A stretch of 51,520 nt of DNA. It comes from Chara braunii (taxonomy: Eukaryota; Streptophyta; Charophyceae; Charales; Characeae). The stretch covers positions 763,791 through 815,310 of the forward strand of contig BFEA01000213.1 in NCBI GenBank assembly GCA_003427395.1, given 5' to 3'. Positions 45,705 to 51,520 of the stretch are shown here, piece after piece. Position 1 is the first letter of the stretch, and each line of letters opens with the position of its first letter. The notes beneath the pieces are model-generated. The model saw nothing but the letters and a program-made list of their open reading frames with translations, was not told the DNA's origin and made no database searches. The position numbers and the translations under genes were made by a program.

Positions 45705-46730
45705 TGCGAGGATCTGTGTCCTCGGTAGGCCTATGGGGCCCTGTTTGCAGCATTGCCCGCCCTAAGTGAAGGCGGAGGTGCCCGCCCTAAGTGAAGGCGG
45801 GCCTAACATATGACAAGAGGCCCTCGACTGTCAATTTCATATTTGGGGTCCTGGCAGTTGCGACGCGCCAGTTGGTTGAGAGAAACTCAAGTAGGGCCAC
45901 AAAGACATTTCCACGGCCTTCCGGTCTTTTCCAAAGAAGGCAGGCCCTGGGCGTGAATCGCAGCCTCATACAAAGACAGTTGGGCGCCCAACCGAACGAG
46001 GCCCAGCAGCCCAGTAGCTGCTGCATACAGGCAGCCTCCTGGGCCCTTCCGAAAGCTTCTGGGCCCAGGCCAGTCCAGCCAGGCTGCGCGAGCAGGCCGC
46101 CTCTTTCCATATAGGAAAGAGCTCTCCCCTGGCAGCCTCATTCGGGCACTCGCATGCTAGCGGCAACGCTGCTGGAGCAAGGGCTCGCAGCTGCTGGCTG
46201 GCGCTGAGAGGCAAGGTGCAGCACGTGTGGTTGTGCAGGGAAGAAGGGCGCTGCTGTGGGCAGCGCCATAGCCCAGCCACCATAGCTGGTGGGCTTGGAC
46301 TACAGTGAGGCGCAGGGGTGGTCTTCGGGTGTAAGAGAGGACAGGCGTGGGAGTAAAGTCAGGGAAGGGTGAAGGATGATGATGATGATGATGTGAGGGC
46401 ACTTACCTTGTATTGGCGATGGTCTGCATGGGCGACATCTTCAAGTACTTCGGGTTGCCGCTGATGTCAACAGTTGCATTGTCAATTAGTAGGCTGTAGT
46501 AGCTGTGTAGGAGTAGGCTGGGCGCTGAGCACCAAGTAGGAGAGTGAAGGGATTGGACTCGTGTTCGTGTGGAGAGAGTATGCTCTCCTGGACATTGATT
46601 TTCAGTACTACGAACCTCCATTGGTGTATTATTGGTGCAATGCTGCTCTCTGTATACGGTGTGCCTATCTGGCTTTCAATGTGATGGTGTAATCTGGATT
46701 ATCATCTTGCTGTTGCTTATTTTCCTTGCA
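45705..46730 (+). repeat. 3' LTR of gypsy B
   Basis: 1026 bp, collinear with 38096-39156 and ending CCTTGCA. The (ATG)n run is shorter here (46375-46393). Confidence 0.9.
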
Positions 46731-46781
46731 TTTCCGTGAGAGTACCAGAAAGAAAACGGAGTGGTACCCAAGCTCGGCAAA

Positions 46782-46903
46782 ACTCGGAGCGCAGTGAAAT
46801 TCAGGGTCGGCAAAAACAGGCTCGGAGGTACTGGTGGTTTAAACTCGGAGCGCAGTGAAATTCAGGGTCGGCAAAAACAGGCTCGGAGGTACTGGTGGTT
46901 TAA
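46782..46903. repeat. 61-bp tandem duplication of the TIR element 1 right end
   Basis: The block 'aaactcggagcgcagtgaaa' through 'gtactggtggttt' occurs at 46782-46842 and again at 46843-46903. The duplicated block includes the terminal inverted repeat and a TTAA (46841-46844). Confidence 0.9.
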
Positions 46904-47061
46904 TGCGACATTGTGTTCGGAACCAAGATTGCGACTTTGCGACTTCGCCACTTTGTGTCTGCGTCCGTCGAGTCGTGTCGAGTCGAGTGAGCGTGTGTGT
47001 GTGCTCTTACTCCCTCCCTCTCTCTTCCCCGGCCTCGCTGCTCTGCCTCAGCTCCGTCACA
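46904..47061 (+). repeat. A2 3' LTR, second part
   Basis: It continues from 'tgcgacattgtgttcgg' to the LTR end CCGTCACA, matching 28722-28888. The CGCAT that follows is close to the 5' flank GGCAT of A2. Confidence 0.8.
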
Positions 47062-47839
47062 CGCATGCCCTCCTCCACAAAGTATAAGAGGCCCGTGGAC
47101 TGCGCCGTGAGTTTTTGATATGGTCTTTTCTTTTTCTTTTTGTTTTTCAAATGGGCCCACAAGGCCCGACGGCTGAGCCTCGTCCGACCCCCACAAGTTC
47201 CAAAAAAAAAATGGAAAAATAGTCAGTGAGGTAGTAGTGGTTTAAACCACCACTACCCCCGCCGGCCTAAAATGAACTTCCCTGGCCTTACGGACCGGGT
47301 TCTTATGCGGGGCGACGACCGGCAGGAGCAGGCGGGTCCGGTCCAAGAATTTTCAAGTGCGAACTTTGGCGATTGTTCGCGCTCAGAAAAATTGGCAAAA
47401 AAATCTGAAATTTTGATATCCTATAGATTAGGCCGTGGCATAGTTGCGGCGCATCACGTGCTCGCAAGTTGCACACGTGCACACACGTGATGCGACGCAT
47501 TTAGGAAAAAAAAATAATAATAAAATCAGAAACAGTAGGTCGTCGTACCCATAAGTGTCCCTCCCTTTCAAAAAGGGTAAGTACACAGAAAGAGAATATT
47601 TTGGGGCCTCGTCGTACTGCTCATTGGTTTGGTTCTCCTTTCCAAAAAGTACCCTGCAAGCAATTAGCAGGGTTTCCATAACCTTTGGAAGGATGTGCAT
47701 TGGACTGCTGGAAGACCACGAGTAGGCCAGCAATATATCCAGCAATATATCCCGGATTTGGATTCAGGTCTGTGTTCCAAGAGTTATGGGTTACGAACTT
47801 ACCACAAACACTCCAGTAGTTGTCTCGTTTTTTTTTTTT

Positions 47840-48080
47840 TTCCCTTTTCTTACGTGCAGTGGCCCTAAGGGCCTCGCTCCACTCATCAGCACTTGCAGAA
47901 AAGAAAAACGGATGGCTTGTATGGTTCCAGTTCCTAGGAGAAGATTCATTCTAGTTTTGCACATACAGTAGCTGTCTCCTTTTTCAGTTTTTCCTTTTCT
48001 TACTTGCGTGCAGTGGCCCTAAGGGCCTGGCTCCACTCATCAGCACTTGCAGAAAAGAAAAACGTATGGCCTGTATGGAT
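47840..48080 (-). repeat. two R1 repeat copies, inverted
   Basis: 'cagtggccctaagggcct' plus 'ctccactcatcagcacttgc' plus 'agaaaagaaaaac' occurs at about 47858 and 48010. On the minus strand these match the R1 units at 11357-11670. A further partial copy lies at 49830-49885. Confidence 0.7.
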
Positions 48081-48089
48081 CCAGTTTCT

Positions 48090-49440
48090 TTTTTTTCTCT
48101 CTTTTTTTTTTCTTTTTTTTTTTGACAGAAAGAAGCTCCAGTCTATTCGTGGGGAGCAGCACGTGCTGGGAACCGGGCCCAGCGTCCCATATGAACGTAC
48201 ATCAGTTTGTAACACCGGGGCCATTATCCGGCTTCGGCTGAGAAAAACCTGAGAATAGAAAATTCTAATGCTGATGATACTAACGATGCCAGTGATGACA
48301 AAAAAATGTAGCTACACATGCTGAGTCAGCCATACTGGACTCCTAATCCTGAACAACTCCAAGCCCTCCCTTACCAGGATATTGCAACTCGAGAACAAGA
48401 CAAACCTATCCCCCCACTGCCATAGCTGATCTCTCCTCACTACCCAGACTAACCCCACCCCATAGGTTGTCAAGGTAGCCTCTCCTGGTTTACCATTGGC
48501 TTGCTTTCCTCCCTCAGCAAACCCCAGCTCTCTCTACGAGGCCTCCCACCCCTGCCAATTACAGGTTACAGGGCTATGCCCCAGCTCCGGGCAGCGTTGT
48601 TCTGGCATCGGCAATCCAGGAGCACAGAACAAAGCCACTTCAGCAGTTATCAGTCTAGGTTCGACGATCCCTGAATTCCTATATCCCAAATAAAGAAGAA
48701 GACCAGGGGCTGCCAAGATTGTAGAGCAGCAGGTGGCTGGTTTTGAAGTAGTGAACTGTATTGAAATTATCAGATCTTTTTTTGACGCATCGAGTTTATT
48801 AGATCGTGAAAAGGATATGCTTCCATTGGTCACAGCTCAAACCAATCCATACCCACTGTACCCTGTCTCATGCTGCCTCCACCGAGGAAAATCCCTCGGC
48901 CCCAACATAAAACAGATCCCCTCCCCTCCCTCCACCACATCCGCGAAGGCAACCAATCCCCTCCTAGAGGCTGCCTTTGCCCACCCCTTGTCCCTGTCTG
49001 CCCCCGCTGGGGATGAAGGCGACCAACTCTCCAACCCCGGCCCCAGACTCAGACAATCCCCAATCTGCCCTACTCCCAGTGGGGCTACTGCCTCCCACCA
49101 TGCAACACCCCTGTAGAATAAGGCTCCCCTGTAACAGACCCCAGGGTTAATTTTTCGGGGACAGCTAACTAGTAGTCTATACCCACAACTGGCCAGCCCT
49201 ATCCCTCCTTCCCCTAGCTTACCCAAGGCCAGGCGGAGGCCAGGCTGACAGTCCTACCGTCCTTCCCCTGGCTTGTCCCCTAACTTAGGCCAGGCGGATC
49301 TCAGACCTGCTGTGAGTAACTACCGTATGTCTGTACCCTGGGGTCTCAACCCCCCCCTGCCTACCAAAATTCCAGCCGTAACCTCCGAAGTCCTATCCCT
49401 ACTAAAGCATCTGCAAAATTCAATGTTCAAAATCCCCAAT
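48090..49440. other. interior of TIR element 2, mostly featureless
   Basis: After a T-rich tract (48089-48123) there is no recognisable gene. A 48255-48312 plus-strand segment encodes an acidic run (NADDTNDASDDKKM) ending in a stop. The stretch 48500-49400 is CT-rich, unique in this window and without long frames of convincing composition. Confidence 0.4.
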
Positions 49441-49486
49441 TAGGAAAAGGAAACTCATAAAAAAACAAAATAAAGAAAATTCTCCT

Positions 49487-49546
49487 CAAGAAGTAAGTAA
49501 TCAAGAAGTAGGTAATCGGGATATAGGTAATCAAAGTATAGGTAAT
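49487..49546 (+). repeat. four 15-bp tandem units, in-frame pentapeptide repeat
   Basis: Units 'caagaagtaagtaat', 'caagaagtaggtaat', 'cgggatataggtaat' and 'caaagtataggtaat' follow each other without gaps. In one plus frame they encode QEVSN-QEVGN-RDIGN-QSIGN, preceded by a basic RKRKLIKKQNKENSP and ended by a stop about six codons later. Confidence 0.85.
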
Positions 49547-50119
49547 CTACCTGGATGTAAACATTAATGACTATTGGATAATTGGGTAGCCGAAAAGGGT
49601 ACGCTGAGACTGAAAGTTTTTAGATGATTTTAGTATTGATGATGGTAGTGATGATGATGGAATTGATGATGATGGAAGTGTTATGGATGACTATTTGAGT
49701 AAAGCAAGCCTAAAGATAGTAGATCAACTTCGCCTACAGATGAATTACGACTAATGAAAAAATTGTGATGAAGGTGAGCATGCTACTGAAGCTGCCCAAA
49801 AGAAATATTAATTGCTGACCTAAAATGTGGATCCAGTTTCTAGGAGAAGATTCATTCTAGTTTTGCACATTTGGCGAGCACAGGAGTGAAGCCCTCAAAA
49901 TCACATGCTGAGTTAGTAAGTCAGTAACCCATAACCGCTGAAACACGGACCTGAAATCGAAACTACACCATATGTAGCTATCCTACTCCCTACTTACGAA
50001 TCCAGTGACGACCCTTCCAATGACCACCCCGTTCCTGCCGAAGGGACCCTTGCCAATTTTTGGCAGGGACCTTTTGAAGTACCGGCAGGGGTTGTCTGAA
50101 TAATGTGAAAGGGCTCTGT

Positions 50120-50166
<47 letters not shown>
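50120..50166. repeat. (CT)n microsatellite
   Basis: About 23 CT dinucleotides inside TIR element 2. Confidence 0.95.
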
Positions 50167-50167
<1 letters not shown>

Positions 50168-50745
50168 GCGTGTATACACACATCACGTTTTTTTTTTTTT
50201 GTGTGTGCGTGCACCTGGGATTGGCGCACTGCGCAGCACACTTCACCTACGCGCCGCAAGTATAGGCCGTGGTCTTTCCAGGGAAAATATCAAAAAAATG
50301 AAAAAAAAAAATCGACCATGAAGTAAATGCTGTGCCATTTCGTCACATTTTCCATTTTTGTTACTCTGCAACGTATGGGCCATCGGGAAAAATAACCCAA
50401 CTTTCGCGATTTTTTCGATCAGAATAATGACCCAACAACTCTGAAATTTTGAGGGTCTGTAGATTTTGTCATTATCTCTACAGGAAAAATATTAAAAAAT
50501 AAAATAAAATCATTTGAACCGCAAAATAAATTGCAGGGGTAATTCGACTCACTGTGTTACCGGTAGCCCTCATGGACCTGTGCTACCGGTTCCCCCTAAT
50601 TTATGACAGCGGGGGTAGTGGCGGTTTAAGGGATGTCTAGCAAAAACAGGAATACCACAGAAGCAAATGCACACACACACGCAAACACACACAAACACAC
50701 ACATAATGATTCACAGATGGAATGAGAGAGAGAATTCTGGGTTTC

Positions 50746-50746
<1 letters not shown>

Positions 50747-50802
<56 letters not shown>

Positions 50803-50806
50803 ACAC
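50747..50806. repeat. (CA)n microsatellite
   Basis: About 29 CA dinucleotides, with one CAAA interruption. If the adjacent RG-rich exon is real, this is the (GT)n start of its downstream intron. Confidence 0.95.
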
Positions 50807-50982
50807 CTTGCTGATGAAACTTCTGTCAGCTTTCCTTCTGTATTCCATTGCCCTCCTTGTCCTTGCCCTCTTCCTCTGCCTCGGACTCTACCCCTTCCGG
50901 CATTTCCACCCCTGAATGCTGCAGTTCTTACACCAAAGCCTCCTCGTGCTTGGCCCCTGTGTCCTCGGCTGCCGCGTCCACT
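50807..50982 (-). CDS. candidate host exon encoding an RG/RGG-rich segment
   Basis: On the minus strand the 176-nt segment is bounded by an acceptor with branch-like sequence (CTGTAAC ... CATTGGACAG|AGTGG) and a donor (TCAGCAAG|GTGTGT). One frame is open throughout and encodes SGRGSRGHRGQARGGFG, then FRGGNAGRGRVRGRGRGQGQ, then QWNTEGKLTEVSSA. RG-rich boxes bind RNA and occur in many nucleolar and mRNP proteins, but no specific family can be named. The other frames are also open because the strand is purine-rich, including an acidic one, so the frame choice is an inference. Adjacent exons were not found; TIR element 2 ends 180 bp away. Confidence 0.35.
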
Positions 50983-51161
50983 CTGTCCAATGATGAGCAG
51001 TTACAGATTATTGTACATATCATACTATATCCTAGAACACTCAAAAACATACCCAATTTTACAGTGATAACCAGTGCTGCATGCCCAACCTGCCAGCTGA
51101 TAGACCAGTTAGCAGGCAGCCAAGCACCTCCAAAACATATCAGGAAAGATTTCTGAAGATA

Positions 51162-51282
51162 GAGAAACTCCATGCGAAGGCAAATGATGCTAAGAAGTAA
51201 CGCGAGTGCCAAAACATGATGCTAAGAAGACTGAGAAACTCCATGCCGAGGCAACTGATGCTAAGAAGTCAAGCGAGTGCCA
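51162..51282 (+). repeat. 50-bp direct repeat, period 71 bp
   Basis: 'gagaaactccatgc.gaggca' through 'gcgagtgcca' occurs at 51162 and 51233 with four differences. The plus strand of the first copy is open and encodes KTYQERFLKIEKLHAKANDA, which hints at a coding origin. Confidence 0.8.
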
Positions 51283-51299
51283 TCTCGGCGTTGTACATC

Positions 51300-51430
51300 T
51301 ATATTTTCCATACTTGCGGCGCACCGGCACTGTGCGCTGCGCGGACCCAGGGTGCGCGCGCCGCGTATCTGGGTGCGCAGTGCGCGCTGCGCACGTCTGG
51401 TGTGCTGCGCGCATGTGCGCGATGTATATT
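51300..51430 (+). other. GC-rich subterminal-like segment at the right edge
   Basis: 'catacttgcggcgcaccgg' at about 51310 matches the subterminal motif of TIR element 2, followed by repeated 'gcgctgcgc' and 'gtgcgcag' palindromic words. It may be the start of another copy running out of the window. Confidence 0.4.
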
Positions 51431-51462
51431 TCCATGTTCTAGCGGTAGATTCATTTGATTTT

Positions 51463-51500
<38 letters not shown>
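51463..51500. repeat. (CT)n microsatellite
   Basis: About 19 CT dinucleotides close to the right edge. Confidence 0.95.
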
Positions 51501-51502
<2 letters not shown>

Positions 51503-51520
51503 CTCCCAACTTCTTCCGCC

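Larger units (their letters stand above)
38096..46730 (+). mobile_element. Ty3/gypsy family B element with both LTRs
   Basis: The LTRs (38096-39156 and 45705-46730) begin TGCAAGG/TGCGAGG and end CCTTGCA, forming a short inverted repeat. The target duplication is TTTC (38092-38095, 46731-46734). Primer binding site, leader, gag, pol and polypurine tract are in the normal order. The two LTRs are highly similar by eye, differing by substitutions and a ~30-bp duplication in the 5' copy. Frameshifts, an RT deletion and active-site changes make it defective. It is the innermost insertion of the nest. Confidence 0.85.
37462..46899. mobile_element. TTAA-flanked TIR element 1 (about 0.8 kb without its own insertion)
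   Basis: Ends read inward ACCACTCGTACCTCCG (left) and ACCACCAGTACCTCCG (right), with TTAA immediately outside each (37458-37461, 46900-46903). The uninterrupted A2 5' LTR reads gtgtgacTTGCtgcgacatt at this place. Here the flanks give gtgtgac-TTAA and TTAA-tgcgacatt, so the site length matches exactly one TTAA duplication. This behaviour is typical of piggyBac-type transposons. Gypsy B occupies 38096-46730; the element's own DNA is only about 634 + 165 bp, non-coding, so it was non-autonomous. Confidence 0.75.
28402..47061 (+). mobile_element. Ty3/gypsy family A copy 2 (A2), host of nested insertions
   Basis: This element has a 5' LTR (28402-28888), a primer binding site, a leader with a predicted intron, gag, pol with chromodomain, a polypurine tract and a 3' LTR split into 37116-37457 and 46904-47061. 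Flanking sequences GGCAT (28397-28401) and CGCAT (47062-47066) agree at four of five positions, supporting one original insertion with a 5-bp target duplication. The 9.4 kb inside the 3' LTR is younger. All reading frames are damaged. Confidence 0.8.
47246..50625. mobile_element. TTAA-flanked TIR element 2 (3.4 kb)
   Basis: Inward ends are ACCACCACTACCCCCGCCGG (left) and ACCGCCACTACCCCCGCTGT (right), matching at 17 of 20 positions, with TTAA outside each (47242-47245, 50626-50629). The ends resemble those of element 1 (ACCACYMGTACCTCCG), so they form one family. Subterminal inverted motifs 'atagttgcggcgcatcacg' (47440) and, reversed, 'tatacttgcggcgcgtag' (about 50248-50266) also match. Only short coding-like relics occur inside: an acidic stretch near 48255-48312, a basic one with pentapeptide repeats at 49442-49560 and an Asp-rich one at 49625-49755. 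No intact transposase is visible. Confidence 0.65.

Noticed and set aside
48837-49226. 129-codon minus-strand frame in TIR element 2
   Set aside because: It has no recognisable motif, lies opposite C-rich sequence and shows no neighbouring exon signals. It is not called as a gene.

Overview
This window looks like nuclear DNA of a large, repeat-rich eukaryote, most likely of the green lineage. It holds at least five Ty3/gypsy chromovirus-type families or copies with initiator-Met-type primer binding sites, GT-AG splice sites, many microsatellites, and only two or three stretches that look like host exons. A streptophyte alga such as Chara would fit, but I cannot prove the species from the sequence. 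There is no sign of a bacterial operon, rRNA, tRNA gene or CRISPR.

Layout. 1-3176: 3' part of a gypsy family A element (A1) that keeps gag and the 3' LTR but has lost all of pol. 3177-7356: pol and 3' LTR of family C, with a 389-bp minisatellite-like insert inside reverse transcriptase. 7530-8390: degenerate repeats (called R1 here). 8682-10404: a host gene on the minus strand coding for a low-complexity protein. 10716-12616: a hAT-like TIR element, containing an N gap, that sits on the start codon of a candidate divergent host exon (12618-13149). 13226-14850: minisatellite and non-coding DNA. 14851-25040: a family D gypsy element on the minus strand inserted into another D-type LTR, with a GC-rich TIR element in its leader. 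25042-25770: a tandemly duplicated gag start of a further family (E). 26675-26712: a sequencing adapter. 27465-28363: LTR and PBS of a second C copy (minus).

28402-47061 is a nest. Gypsy A2 (28402-47061) is interrupted in its 3' LTR by a TTAA-flanked TIR element (37462-46899), and that element is interrupted by gypsy B (38096-46730, LTRs of about 1.0 kb). A second, larger TTAA-flanked TIR element with related ends lies at 47246-50625. The right edge (50807-51520) holds a possible RG-rich host exon on the minus strand, short duplications and GC-rich DNA like that found near the ends of the TTAA element.

None of the retrotransposons looks autonomous now. All carry frameshifts or stops, and several have lost catalytic residues: protease DSG is changed in A2, B and D, the RT motif A Asp is changed in A2, and YLDD is YLND in B. 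The most interesting biology is the family of TTAA-flanked TIR elements, one supported by an empty-site comparison inside this window, and the hAT insertion between two putative divergent genes. The most important caution is that two Illumina Nextera mate-pair junction adapters remain in the assembly (26675-26712, 29377-29411), so linkage across them should not be trusted.
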